Assembly (NCBI GenBank): GCA_023954045.1
Contig: JAMLIR010000008.1
Span: 1-64,000, forward strand
Source of the DNA: Burkholderiaceae bacterium
GTDB lineage: Bacteria; Pseudomonadota; Gammaproteobacteria; Burkholderiales; Burkholderiaceae_E
Direction of reading: 5' to 3'
DNA length: 64,000 nucleotides
The notes beneath the pieces are model-generated. The model did no database searches. It was not told the origin of the DNA and worked only from the letters and a program-made list of their open reading frames with translations. Below are positions 1-8,039 of the stretch, in pieces; position 1 is the first letter of the stretch, and each line of letters opens with the position of its first letter. The position numbers and the translations under genes are program-made.

Positions 1-67
1 TCGCGGCGGCCAATGCGAGACCGGCAAGCGCGACGGGGATGGCGACGACAGTCTGGCGGCTAAGCAT
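1..67 (-). CDS. Start of an unidentified exported or membrane protein (cut by the window edge)
   Basis: Only the first 22 codons are in the window. They read MLSRQTVVAIPVALAGLALA and then Ala-Ala, a short basic start followed by a hydrophobic stretch, which is what a signal peptide or membrane anchor looks like. The ATG overlaps the last 8 bases of the oligopeptidase gene, suggesting translational coupling. No function can be assigned from this fragment. Confidence 0.5.
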   Translation of the reverse strand, partial: MLSRQTVVAIPVALAGLALAAA

Positions 68-2207
68 GGGACGGTTCCGGAGCGGATGCCTCGACCATTC
101 CATTATGGCGAAGCAGGGCATCCAGCTCGGGATCTCGTCCTCTGAACGCGCGAAACGAGTCGATGGCCGGTCGGCTCCCGCCCACCGACAGGATCTCGTC
201 GAGGAAGCGCCGCCCCGTCTCGGCCACCCGGGCCGGTGCGTCCGGTTGCGCCATGGCTTCCTCGAACGCCGCATAGGCGTCGGCCGACAGCACTTCGGCC
301 CACTTGTAGCTGTAGTACCCCGCCGAGTAGCCTCCCGCGAAGATGTGCGAGAAGCTGTTCTGGAAGCGGTTCCACGACGGCGGAACGACCACCGCGACCT
401 CGCGACGCACCTCGTCGAGCACGTCCTGCACGCTGCGCGCGCCGCCGGGCTCGAAGCCGGCGTGCAGCCGCATGTCGAACAGCGCGAACTCGATCTGCCG
501 CAGCGTCGCCATGCCGCTCTGGAAGTTCTTCGCGGCGAGCATCCGGTCGAACAGCTCGCGCGGCAGCGGCGCGCCGGTCTCGACGTGCGCGCTCATCGAC
601 GCGACGATGTTCCACTCCCAGCAGAAGTTCTCCATGAACTGGCTCGGCAGCTCGACCGCGTCCCACTCGACGCCCGAGATGCCCGACACGGCGAGATCGT
701 CGACCCGCGTGAGCAGGTGGTGCAGGCCGTGGCCGAACTCGTGGAATAGCGTCGTCACGTCGTCGTGCGTGAGCAGCGCCGGGCGTCCACCGACCGGCGG
801 CTGGAAGTTGCACACCAGGTAAGCCACCGGCGTCTGCAGCGCGGCGTGGCGGCGCCGCCGCGAGCGCGCGTCGTCCATCCACGCGCCCGGCCGCTTCGAG
901 GCGCGCGCGTACAGGTCGGTATAGAACTGGCCGACAAGTTGCCCGTCGCGCTCGACGCGGAAGAAGCGCACGTCGGGATGCCAAACCGGCGCCGAGTCGG
1001 GCGCGATGCGCACCGAGTACAGGCGCTCGATCAGGCTGAACAGTCCGTCGAGCACGCGCGGCAGCTGGAAGAACTGCTTCACCGTCTGGTCGGAGAACGC
1101 GTAGCGCGCCTCCTTGAGCTTCTCGCTGGCGAAGGCGAGATCCCAGGCCTGCAGCTCGGGCAGCGACAGCTCGTCGGCGGCGAAGCGCCGCAGCTCGGCC
1201 ATGTCGCGCTCGGCGAACGGGCGCGCGCGCGCGGCGAGGTCGTGCAGGAACTTCATCACCTGCTCGGGCGACTCGGCCATCTTCGGCACCAGCGAAACCT
1301 GCGCGAAGTTGGCGTAGCCGAGCAGGCCGGCCTCCTCGTGGCGCAGCGCGAGCAGCCCGTCGATGATCGGCGCGTTGTCGAGCGCCGCGGCCGCCTCGCC
1401 GTCGGGTGCGAGCGCGTTCGACGAGGCGCGCGTCGCATAGGCGCGGTAAATGCGCTCGCGCAACGGACGGTGCGCGGCGTACTGCATGACCGGCAGGTAC
1501 GACGGGAACTGGAGCGTGAACGTCCAGCCTTCGTGGCCGTCGCCCTGCGAGGCCTCGCGCGCGGCCTCGATGGCATCCGGGTGCAGGCCGGCGAGTTCGG
1601 CGGGGTCGGTGACGCGCAGCTTGAACGCGTTGGTTGCGTCGAGCACGTTCTCGGAGAACTTCTGGCCGAGCGCGGCCTGCCGGTCCTGAAGCTCGGCGAA
1701 GCGCTCGCGCGCGGGAGACTTCAACTCGGCGCCGCCGAGCCGGAAGTCGCGCAGCGCATGGTCGACGATGCGCCGGCGCACCGGCGAGAGCTGCGCGTAC
1801 TGCGCCGACGCGGCGAACGCCTTGTACTTCTCGAACAGCGCTTCGTGCTGCGACAGTTCGGTCCAGAACTGCGTGACCTTGGGCAGGTTGGCGTTGTAGG
1901 CCTCGCGCAGCGGCGGCGTGTCGGCGACGCCGTTCAGGTGCCCGACGACGCCCCACGCGCGGCCGAGCCGCTCGGTGGCGTCTTCGAGCGGCTCGACGAA
2001 GGCGTCCCAGGTCGTCGGCGTCGCCAGATCGGTGACGGCGGCCAGCGTGGCGCGCGCGTGGGCGAGCAGGTCGTCGATCGCGGGCGTGACCAGCGCCGGG
2101 TCGAACTCCGCGAAGCGCGGCAGGCCCGAGAAGTCGAGCAGCGGGTTGGCGGTGACGGCGGTGACAGCGGCGGGAGCAGGGGCTTGCATCGTCAGGCGTT
2201 CGTCCAT
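60..2207 (-). CDS. prlC: M3-family zinc oligopeptidase (oligopeptidase A)
   Basis: A 715-residue cytoplasmic metallopeptidase expected to degrade short peptides, including cleaved signal peptides. The zinc motif HEFGH is at about residues 489-493, with a Glu-rich helix (VEWDAVELPSQFMENF) downstream that supplies the third ligand in this family. The N-terminus (NPLLDF..LPRF..F.P..V.PAI) matches the usual M3A start. Length is normal for the family (about 680-720). A second in-frame Met six codons later (2189) is an equally possible start, because no clear ribosome site favours either. The gene lies 52 bases downstream of folD on the same strand. Confidence 0.93.
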   Translation of the reverse strand: MDERLTMQAPAPAAVTAVTANPLLDFSGLPRFAEFDPALVTPAIDDLLAHARATLAAVTDLATPTTWDAFVEPLEDATERLGRAWGVVGHLNGVADTPPLREAYNANLPKVTQFWTELSQHEALFEKYKAFAASAQYAQLSPVRRRIVDHALRDFRLGGAELKSPARERFAELQDRQAALGQKFSENVLDATNAFKLRVTDPAELAGLHPDAIEAAREASQGDGHEGWTFTLQFPSYLPVMQYAAHRPLRERIYRAYATRASSNALAPDGEAAAALDNAPIIDGLLALRHEEAGLLGYANFAQVSLVPKMAESPEQVMKFLHDLAARARPFAERDMAELRRFAADELSLPELQAWDLAFASEKLKEARYAFSDQTVKQFFQLPRVLDGLFSLIERLYSVRIAPDSAPVWHPDVRFFRVERDGQLVGQFYTDLYARASKRPGAWMDDARSRRRRHAALQTPVAYLVCNFQPPVGGRPALLTHDDVTTLFHEFGHGLHHLLTRVDDLAVSGISGVEWDAVELPSQFMENFCWEWNIVASMSAHVETGAPLPRELFDRMLAAKNFQSGMATLRQIEFALFDMRLHAGFEPGGARSVQDVLDEVRREVAVVVPPSWNRFQNSFSHIFAGGYSAGYYSYKWAEVLSADAYAAFEEAMAQPDAPARVAETGRRFLDEILSVGGSRPAIDSFRAFRGRDPELDALLRHNGMVEASAPEPSHA

Positions 2208-2259
2208 CGGTTCGCTCGGTCGGTTCGTCGCACGCGCGCCGCGCGGCTTGCAGCGTGCC

Positions 2260-3111
2260 TCATCGGGCCGCGCGCTCGGCCGCCTCGATCGTGTTCACCA
2301 GCAGCATCGCGCGCGTCATCGGGCCGACGCCGCCGGGCACCGGCGTGATCCAGCCCGCGACCTCGCGCGCGCTGTCGAAATCCACGTCGCCGCAGAGCTT
2401 GCCGGCGGCGTCGCGGTTCATGCCCACGTCGACGACGATCGCGCCCGGCTTCACCATGTCGCCGGTGATCATCTTCGCGCGGCCGACGGCCGCGACGAGG
2501 ATGTCCGCGCGCCGCGTGTGGGCGGCCAGGTCGCGCGTCCTGCTGTGGCAGATGGTGACGGTGGCGTCGGCCTGCAAGAGCAGCATCGCCTGCGGCTTGC
2601 CGACGATGTTGCTGCGCCCGACGACGACCGCCTCGGCGCCCTTGAGCGCCGCGCCGGCGTGCTCGAGCATCTTCATCACGCCATAGGGCGTGCACGGCCG
2701 GAAGCCGGGTTGCCCGGTCATCAGCGCGCCCGCGCTCGCGACGTGGAAGCCGTCGACGTCCTTGGCGGGCGAGATCGCCTCGATCACCGCGTGCGCGTCG
2801 ATCTGCGGCGGCAGCGGCAATTGCACCAGGATGCCGTGCACGGCGGGATCGTCGTTGAGCGCGCGGATGCGCGCGAGCAGCGCCGCCTGCGTGGTGTCGG
2901 CCGGCATGCGGTCGAGCGTCGAGCGGATGCCCGCTTCCTCGCAGTCCTTGACCTTGTTGCGCACGTAGACCGTCGACGCGGGGTCTTCGCCGACGAGGAT
3001 GACCGCGAGTCCGGGTGGGCGGCCGCGCGCGGCGAGTGCGGCGGCGCGTTGCGCCATCTCGGCGCGGATCGATTTGGCGAGCGCTGCGCCATCGAGGATC
3101 CTGGCGGTCAT
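2260..3111 (-). CDS. folD: Bifunctional methylenetetrahydrofolate dehydrogenase/cyclohydrolase
   Basis: Interconverts 5,10-methylene-, methenyl- and 10-formyl-tetrahydrofolate in cytosolic one-carbon metabolism. The 283-residue protein has the catalytic YxxxK pair (Tyr49, Lys53), the substrate loop VQLPLP, the nucleotide-binding [11 protein letters not shown] segment and the C-terminal [11 protein letters not shown] block. The frame stays open for 30 more codons upstream, but that stretch is Arg/Pro-rich, and the family start (M-A/T-A-x-I-x-D-G) fits the Met at 3111. It probably forms a transcription unit with prlC. Confidence 0.95.
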   Translation of the reverse strand: MTARILDGAALAKSIRAEMAQRAAALAARGRPPGLAVILVGEDPASTVYVRNKVKDCEEAGIRSTLDRMPADTTQAALLARIRALNDDPAVHGILVQLPLPPQIDAHAVIEAISPAKDVDGFHVASAGALMTGQPGFRPCTPYGVMKMLEHAGAALKGAEAVVVGRSNIVGKPQAMLLLQADATVTICHSRTRDLAAHTRRADILVAAVGRAKMITGDMVKPGAIVVDVGMNRDAAGKLCGDVDFDSAREVAGWITPVPGGVGPMTRAMLLVNTIEAAERAAR

Positions 3112-3216
3112 CGGAGCGGTCCGGATTGGGAAGTGGGGAGGTGGCCGCGCGCGCCGCGCGCGGCAACGCCGGCGCGCGCGGGACGCGATCGAGTCTAGCA
3201 CGCGGCCTGACGCGAC

Positions 3217-3246
3217 TTGCGCCTCACCACGGTCGTGTCATATACT
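3217..3246 (+). promoter_or_regulatory. Sigma-70 promoter for the tRNA pair
   Basis: TTGCGC (3217-3222), an 18-base spacer and TATACT (3241-3246), followed by a G/C-rich discriminator as is common at stable RNA promoters. The predicted start lies a few bases before tRNA-Ala at 3261. Confidence 0.6.
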
Positions 3247-3260
3247 CGCTGGCTCTTCGG

Positions 3261-3336
<76 letters not shown>

Positions 3337-3373
3337 CGTAGAACAGAAGAACAACGAACCGCAGCAACGACGA

Positions 3374-3449
3374 GTCCCGTTCGTCTAGAGGCCTAGGACA
3401 CGACCCTTTCACGGTTGTAACAGGGGTTCGAATCCCCTACGGGACGCCA
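3374..3449 (+). tRNA. tRNA-Glu (anticodon TTC)
   Basis: A 76-nt cloverleaf with acceptor GTCCCGT pairing with ACGGGAC, anticodon loop CTTTCAC (TTC) and T-arm GGGGTTCGAATCCCC. The encoded CCA ends at 3449. A P4-type integrase gene starts 173 bases downstream, so the 3' end of this tRNA is the likely integration target of the neighbouring element. Confidence 0.97.
3434..3449 (+). other. Candidate attL at the tRNA-Glu 3' end
   Basis: The tRNA 3' end CCCCTACGGGACGCCA reappears, with one base missing, as CCCTACGGACGCCA at 14782-14795. P4-type integrases normally recombine at tRNA 3' ends. The match is imperfect, so this is a candidate only. Confidence 0.4.
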
Positions 3450-3493
3450 GGTATCCATCCGGCAAGGCCCGGGAAGCACCGGCACGAAGACAT

Positions 3494-3519
3494 AAAGCCC
3501 TGAAAAATCAGGGCTTTTT
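3494..3519 (+). terminator. Rho-independent terminator of the tRNA transcript
   Basis: A perfect 10-bp stem, AAAGCCCTGA (3494-3503) with TCAGGGCTTT (3508-3517) around an AAAA loop, runs into a T-rich tail. It lies 45 bases after tRNA-Glu and also insulates the integrase gene. Confidence 0.9.
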
Positions 3520-3576
3520 CGTTTTCTGGCGTCCGGAGTCGTCCATTGGCAGCCGGCGCAAGTGGGGGTACATTCC

Positions 3577-3622
3577 GGGGGAACGCAGCACGGTTCCCCC
3601 TTGAATCGAGGCCTGTTCCCCC
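3577..3622. promoter_or_regulatory. Three GGGGGAAC boxes overlapping the integrase start
   Basis: GGGGGAAC occurs at 3577-3584, and its complement GTTCCCCC at 3593-3600 and 3615-3622. The first two form an inverted repeat and the third abuts the integrase ATG, so there is no room for a normal ribosome-binding site. The same box recurs at the other end of the element (14700-14707). They could be integrase arm sites, AlpA operators or both. Confidence 0.5.
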
Positions 3623-4858
3623 ATGTTGACCGACCCGAAGTGCAGGAACGCGAAGTGCCCGGCGGGCACGACCCGCGTGCGCCTGGCCGATGCCGAAGGC
3701 CTGTATCTCGAAGTCTCGCCGCTGTCGAAACGCTGGTTCTGGAAGTACCGCTTCCAAGGCAAGGAGAAGCGCCTGGCGCTCGGCATCTACCCGGCGGTCG
3801 GGCTCGCGGCGGCGCGTGCGGCTCGCGACGATGCTCGCAACACCCTGAAGGCCGGCACCGATCCCGTCGCCGCCAAGCAGCAGCGCCAGCGCCTGGCGCG
3901 CGAGCAGGCGGACAACACTTTCGTGGCCGTCGCGCGTCGCTGGTACGCGCACTGGAGCCCTGCGCAGAGCGCCCGGCACGCCGAGTACGTCCGGCGCCGG
4001 CTCGAAGCCGACGTCTACCCGGAGATCGGCGATCGGCCGATCGGGGAGATCACCGCGCGCGAGCTGGTCGCGCTGGCCGAGAAGATCCAGGAGCGCGAGG
4101 CGCTCGAGCTGGCACGGCGCTCGCTGCAGTACGCGGGGCAGGTGTTCCGGTGGGCCGTGGCGCGCGACCTGGTCGATCGGAACCCGGCTGCCGACGTGAA
4201 GCCGCGCGACGTGCTCAAGCCGCGCGAGAAGCGCAACTATGCCCGGCTGCCGATCAAGGACGTTCCCGAGTTGCTGCGCAAGATCGAGGCCTACCAGGGC
4301 GCCTACACGCGCCTGGCGATGAAGCTCATGGCGCTGACCTTCGTGCGTACCGGCGAGCTGATCGGGGCGCATTGGGACGAGTTCGAGAACCTCGACGGCG
4401 ACGCTGCGCTGTGGCGGATCCCGGCGGCGCGCATGAAGATGAAGACCGAGCACCTGGTCCCGCTGTCGCAGCAGGCCGTCGACGTGCTCCACAGCCTGTA
4501 CGAGATCCGCGGCCGCTCGGGCCTGTTGTTCGTCGGCGAGCGCAACCACGAAAAGCCGATGTCGAACAACACGATCCTGAAGGCGCTGGAGCGCATGGGC
4601 TTCAAGGGCCGGATGACCGGGCACGGCTTTCGTGGGGTCGCGTCGACCGAGCTGCACGAGATGGGTTTTCCGCACGAGTGGATCGAGCTGCAGCTGGCCC
4701 ACCAGGAGCGCGACCAGGTCGCCGCCGCGTACAACTACGCGAGCTACCTGCAGCAGCGCCGGAAGATGATGCAGGCGTGGGCGGATCGGCTCGACGCGCT
4801 GCGCCAGGGCACTGAGCGCGCGGGCAACGTCGTTCCGATGAAGGCGGCGCGGTCGTGA
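3623..4858 (+). CDS. P4-type tyrosine integrase
   Basis: A 411-residue site-specific recombinase expected to insert and excise the element. The N-terminus (LTD..CRNAK..., LYLEV, WKYRFQGKEKRLALGIYP) is the DUF4102 arm-binding domain. A core-binding domain follows (about 95-190), then the catalytic domain with Arg in VRTGELIG (about 241), HGFR (about 333-336), LAHQE (about 359) and a Tyr in AAYNYASY (about 370). Length is usual for the P4 family. It lies next to tRNA-Glu, reads into the element and overlaps the next gene (GTGA). The start is fixed by the family pattern, although the bases before it are GTTCCCCC rather than a ribosome site. Confidence 0.93.
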   Translation: MLTDPKCRNAKCPAGTTRVRLADAEGLYLEVSPLSKRWFWKYRFQGKEKRLALGIYPAVGLAAARAARDDARNTLKAGTDPVAAKQQRQRLAREQADNTFVAVARRWYAHWSPAQSARHAEYVRRRLEADVYPEIGDRPIGEITARELVALAEKIQEREALELARRSLQYAGQVFRWAVARDLVDRNPAADVKPRDVLKPREKRNYARLPIKDVPELLRKIEAYQGAYTRLAMKLMALTFVRTGELIGAHWDEFENLDGDAALWRIPAARMKMKTEHLVPLSQQAVDVLHSLYEIRGRSGLLFVGERNHEKPMSNNTILKALERMGFKGRMTGHGFRGVASTELHEMGFPHEWIELQLAHQERDQVAAAYNYASYLQQRRKMMQAWADRLDALRQGTERAGNVVPMKAARS

Positions 4859-5298
4859 GCACGCCGAAGCCGGGCGGCAAGGCGATCAGGATCGAGCCGG
4901 CGGCACGCGACTGGCGCGGGCTGTTCATCACCGTCCGCTACCCCGATCGGCCCGACGATCCACCGATGGAGCGATTCGCCGTGTTCGCGCTCGACCTGCC
5001 GCGCGGGCGCGTGGTCTGGATCGAGGGCTCCTACGCGGACCCCTACGGCTGGCCGTCGCCGTCGTCACACGAGGTGCATCGGCTTCGCGAGGTTGCGCCG
5101 CTGCGCACGGCCGGGCCGGCGTTCGAGGGCGCGTGCACGTCGGCCGACTGGACCGCTGTGATCGAACCGTATCGGCGCGGGCTGCGCGAGGACTTCGACC
5201 GGGCGCTGGCTTGGTTCGAGGGCTACCTGCGCGAGCAGGGGCGCACTTGGGATGAGGAGCGCGAGCAGGTTCGGCGTTCGTTCGAGGAAGAACAGTGA
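4855..5298 (+). CDS. Hypothetical protein
   Basis: A 147-residue soluble protein I do not recognise. It starts at a GTG whose GTGA overlaps the integrase stop, and its own stop overlaps the next ATG (TGATG), so three genes appear translationally coupled. A strand-rich N-terminal half (LFITVRYPD, FAVFALDLPRGRVVWIEG) is followed by an acidic, probably helical C-terminus (DRALAWFEGYLREQGRTWDEEREQVRRSFEEE). No signal peptide or membrane segment is visible. Confidence 0.65.
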   Translation: MSTPKPGGKAIRIEPAARDWRGLFITVRYPDRPDDPPMERFAVFALDLPRGRVVWIEGSYADPYGWPSPSSHEVHRLREVAPLRTAGPAFEGACTSADWTAVIEPYRRGLREDFDRALAWFEGYLREQGRTWDEEREQVRRSFEEEQ

Positions 5299-5945
5299 TG
5301 GCTGGCCGCAAGCGCGCGACGGCACCTGCGTTCCCGGACCGCGTTCCGCCCGCGCTGCAGGCGCGACTGCGCGTGATCGCGGAGGGGTTCGCCGCGACTG
5401 CGGGACTTGCATCGCCGAAGGCCTCCGATCGGTGGACGGACGCGAAGGCGATTCAGAAGAAGGCTGCCGATTTGACCAAGCTGGTGCGGGCTTGGCACAA
5501 GGAGTTCTCCGGCCTGGCGATCGACGCAGGCGCTCGCGAGGGTGCCGAGCGCGACCTGGCCGACCTGGGACTCGACGCCGGCGAGGTCGCGCTTGCCCGC
5601 GCGGGCTTCGATCCTCACGCGCTGCAGTTCGTGCTGCTCGGACTGCAGGCTCACCTGCGCGCCGTCCAATTGCGGCATCCGAAAGGCCCGGATGAGCTTT
5701 GGCGTGCACGACTTCTGGTCAAGATCGCCGCCGAGGAGTTCCGCAAGGCGAAGCTGCCGGTGAAACGCGTCGAACGCAAAAGCCCCAAACCGAACCTATT
5801 CGCCGAGACGTGCACGACGATGTTCGCGATTTCCGGGGTCGCTGGTCGCAAGGGGCAGACGCCCGACCCTGTCGACCTGATCCGTGAACTGAAGGAAGGG
5901 CGCAGAAAGCGTCCGCCGCGCCGGAAGAAGCCCGAGCCCGATTGA
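5298..5945 (+). CDS. Hypothetical basic protein
   Basis: A 215-residue protein of unknown function. The first ATG overlaps the upstream stop; a GTG one codon earlier is less likely. It is Ala/Lys/Arg-rich and probably mostly helical, with a strongly basic end (GRRKRPPRRKKPEPD) that could bind nucleic acid. It closes the integrase-proximal transcript; the next gene, the AlpA-like regulator, starts 115 bases on, behind inverted repeats. Confidence 0.65.
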   Translation: MAGRKRATAPAFPDRVPPALQARLRVIAEGFAATAGLASPKASDRWTDAKAIQKKAADLTKLVRAWHKEFSGLAIDAGAREGAERDLADLGLDAGEVALARAGFDPHALQFVLLGLQAHLRAVQLRHPKGPDELWRARLLVKIAAEEFRKAKLPVKRVERKSPKPNLFAETCTTMFAISGVAGRKGQTPDPVDLIRELKEGRRKRPPRRKKPEPD

Positions 5946-5954
5946 TCGCCGCGC

Positions 5955-5997
5955 GCCGGGGGAGACCGGCTGAAAACTGCGGTAGAGATCCCCCGGC
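5955..5997. promoter_or_regulatory. Inverted repeat upstream of the alpA-like gene
   Basis: A perfect 9-bp inverted repeat: GCCGGGGGA (5955-5963) and TCCCCCGGC (5989-5997). It shares the GGGGGA core with the boxes in front of the integrase, so the same protein may bind both. Confidence 0.4.
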
Positions 5998-6021
5998 CTT
6001 CCGCAGCCCGGCCTACTTAGC

Positions 6022-6048
6022 ATCGGTCCCGTTCAACTCGGAACCGAT
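6022..6048. promoter_or_regulatory. Second inverted repeat immediately upstream of the alpA-like gene
   Basis: ATCGGTCCC (6022-6030) pairs at 8 of 9 positions with GGAACCGAT (6040-6048). It ends 12 bases before the ATG of the regulator, the place expected for an autoregulatory operator. Confidence 0.35.
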
Positions 6049-6060
6049 GGGGGTAGCCGG

Positions 6061-6270
6061 ATGAAAGCCACAGTCAATCAGTCGAGCGCGCCCGAGCGCC
6101 TGCTGCGCATTCGTGAGGTCGTCGATCGCACGGGCCGGTCGCGGTCGATGGTCTACGACGACGTCAAGGCGGGGCGTTTCCCGGCGCCGATTCGGATCGG
6201 CCTGCGCGCGATCGCGTGGCGCCAGGGCGACATCGATCGCTGGATCGAGACGCGGCCGTCGGCGCGCTGA
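6061..6270 (+). CDS. AlpA-family transcriptional regulator
   Basis: A 69-residue MerR-like winged-helix protein. RLLRIREVVDRTGRSRSMVYDDVKAGRFPAP and the following IGLRAIAWRQGDIDRWIE match the compact AlpA/excisionase fold seen in P4, CP4-57 and PICIs. In those elements AlpA activates the integrase or primase/replication genes. Here it sits between the integrase block and the primase/helicase genes, behind two inverted repeats, so a switch role is likely. The exact operator is unknown. Confidence 0.85.
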   Translation: MKATVNQSSAPERLLRIREVVDRTGRSRSMVYDDVKAGRFPAPIRIGLRAIAWRQGDIDRWIETRPSAR

Positions 6271-6280
6271 GGCGGGCGCC

Positions 6281-6754
6281 GTGTCCGTCGAAGCCCTGGT
6301 CCCGCACCTGAAGCGCGTCCGGCGCGTGGGTCGCAATAGGTTGGTCGCGTGCTGCCCGGCGCACCCCGACCGCGGACCGAGCCTGTCGGTCGCCGAGGGC
6401 GACGACGGGCGAATCCTGATTCACTGCTTCGCCGGATGCGCGCCGCTTGCCGTACTCGAGGCCGTCGGGCTCGACTTCGCCGCTCTGTTCCCCGAGCGCG
6501 ATCCCGACGACGTCGGTCGGCGCGCCGGCTGGCGCTCGGCAGTAGCGCGCGACGCCCGCCAGCGCACCGAGGCGATTCCGCCGCGCACGGCGCTGATCGC
6601 GATCCACGCCGACGCGACCGAGGCTGCGGTGATCGTATCGGACGTCGCCGAGGGCAGGCGCACCGCCGAGTCGGCCCGCGCCGATCTCTGGACGCTGGCC
6701 GGGCGCATTGCGGCGGCGCTGTCGATGACGGAGGGGCGCCGTGGCCACGCCTGA
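6281..6754 (+). CDS. CHC2 zinc-finger primase-like protein
   Basis: A 157-residue protein starting at GTG, with GAGGCGGG before it. The N-terminal part has the bacterial-primase zinc finger: CCPAHPDRGPSLSV (Cys about 24-25) and IHCFAGC about 20 residues later. There is no TOPRIM or polymerase domain; the rest is Ala/Arg-rich and probably helical. It overlaps the helicase gene by 14 bases. It may be a loader or template-recognition half of a split primase-helicase, as the long primases of satellites fuse such domains. Alternatively it is a reduced regulator of replication. Confidence 0.75.
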   Translation: MSVEALVPHLKRVRRVGRNRLVACCPAHPDRGPSLSVAEGDDGRILIHCFAGCAPLAVLEAVGLDFAALFPERDPDDVGRRAGWRSAVARDARQRTEAIPPRTALIAIHADATEAAVIVSDVAEGRRTAESARADLWTLAGRIAAALSMTEGRRGHA

Positions 6755-7892
6755 TCGGGTCGCCGGTTCACGAGCGGCTGTCGACCGGCTCGTCCGAGAG
6801 CAGGGCGAGCAGGCGCCGCGGCTCCGCTTCGTCACCGTCGACGAGCTGCTGCGCCAACCACCGCAGATCTGGCGCGTGCTTCGCGTCATCCCTGGGCGCG
6901 GCCTGGTCGTGCTGTGGGGTGCGAGCGGCAGCGGGAAGACCTTCACCGTGCTCGACCTGGCCGGCGCAGTTGTGCGCGGTCTGCGGTGGGCTGGTCGTCG
7001 AACCCGGCGCGGCGTCGTCGCCTACATCGCGGCCGAAGGGCACCTGCGCGACCGGCTCGACGCCTATCTGCAGGACAACGATCTGCAGGCGTCCGATCTG
7101 AGCGGCCTGCGCGTGCTCGACTCGTCGGTCAACCTGCTCGACCCGACCGCCGACATCGACTCGCTGCTCGCGGGCCTGCGCGAGGTCGTCGCCGAGGCCG
7201 GACCGCTCGCGATCGTGGTCATCGACACCTTGAACCGGGTCATGCCTGGCGGCGACGGGAACTCGTCCGAGGACATGGGCGCGGTGATCGCCGCCGCAAA
7301 GCTGATCGAGCGCGAGTTCGACTGCGTAGTGCTGTTCGTCCACCACAGCGGCAAGGATGAGGCGAAGGGCAGCCGCGGGCACTCGTCTCTGAAAGGCGCG
7401 ACCGACGCCGAGATCAGCGTCAAGCGCGACGGCGACGTCCGCACCGTGACCGCCGAGAAGGTGCGCGATGGCGTCGACGGCGAAGTGCTGATGACGTTCC
7501 GGCTGCGCCCGGTCGACCTGGGGCCGATGTCGGACGCCGACCCCGAGGCGGAACCGGACGAGCGCAGGACGTCGTGCGTGGTCGAGCTGGTCGAGGCCGT
7601 CCAGACGCCCGGCACGGTGCGCCTGTCCGATGTCGAGGAAATCGCGCTGCAGGTGTTCAAGGACCTGTGCTCGAGCGCCGACGATCGGACCGAGGCGACT
7701 TCCCTGCATCCAGCGGGTCGTCCACGCGTGGCGCTCGACGACTGGCGCGAGCGGTTCCGCCAGAAGCGCGGCGTGGACAAGGCCGACGCGAAGGCGATGG
7801 ATGCCAGCCAGAAGGCGTTCCGGCGTGCGGTCGACAAGCTGATCCGGCTGCGCATCGTCGGCGTCCACGAACGGCGGGCCTGGCTGTGGTGA
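6741..7892 (+). CDS. RepA-like AAA/RecA-fold replication helicase
   Basis: A 383-residue ATPase of the AAA_25/RepA type. Walker A GASGSGKT lies at about 60-67, the Walker B strand VVIDTLN at about 158-164 and the HHSGKDEAKGSRGHSSLKG segment typical of this group at about 200-218. The C-terminal third is helical and may be a small HTH/oligomerisation region. RSF1010 RepA and related satellite proteins unwind DNA at an iteron origin, and an iteron-like array begins 10 bases after this gene stops. It starts at GTG inside the primase-like gene, indicating coupled translation. Confidence 0.85.
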   Translation: MATPDRVAGSRAAVDRLVREQGEQAPRLRFVTVDELLRQPPQIWRVLRVIPGRGLVVLWGASGSGKTFTVLDLAGAVVRGLRWAGRRTRRGVVAYIAAEGHLRDRLDAYLQDNDLQASDLSGLRVLDSSVNLLDPTADIDSLLAGLREVVAEAGPLAIVVIDTLNRVMPGGDGNSSEDMGAVIAAAKLIEREFDCVVLFVHHSGKDEAKGSRGHSSLKGATDAEISVKRDGDVRTVTAEKVRDGVDGEVLMTFRLRPVDLGPMSDADPEAEPDERRTSCVVELVEAVQTPGTVRLSDVEEIALQVFKDLCSSADDRTEATSLHPAGRPRVALDDWRERFRQKRGVDKADAKAMDASQKAFRRAVDKLIRLRIVGVHERRAWLW

Positions 7893-7902
7893 TCCGCCGG
7901 AC

Positions 7903-8019
7903 CGGACAGCCGGACAACGGACACCCCTATAGGGGTGTGTCCGTGTCCGTCCGGCTGCTGCACTCGGGCTCCGGTGCCGGACATGTCCGGCCCATGTCCG
8001 TGTCCTGTCCGTTTGTCCG
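7903..8019. repeat. Iteron-like array of ten TGTCCG hexamers (candidate replication origin)
   Basis: TGTCCG or its complement CGGACA occurs ten times in 117 bases, starting at 7903, 7911, 7918, 7938, 7944, 7978, 7984, 7995, 8006 and 8014. Three copies (7984, 7995, 8006) are exactly 11 bases apart, one helical turn. Two perfect palindromes are embedded: 18 bp at 7921-7938 centred on CTATAG, and 14 bp at 7977-7990 centred on CATG. The array directly follows the RepA-like helicase gene. Confidence 0.65.
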
Positions 8020-8039
8020 CCTGCTCGATGAGGTTCCCC

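Noticed and set aside
2192-3201. Longer upstream start or alternative frame for folD
   Set aside because: The conserved FolD N-terminus starts at 3111; the extra residues are Arg/Pro-rich noise and the other frame has no FolD motifs.
3526-3534. CTGGCGTCC, an inverted copy of the tRNA-Glu 3' end GGACGCCAG
   Set aside because: Only nine bases and inverted, so it is not a direct att repeat; likely chance in GC-rich DNA.
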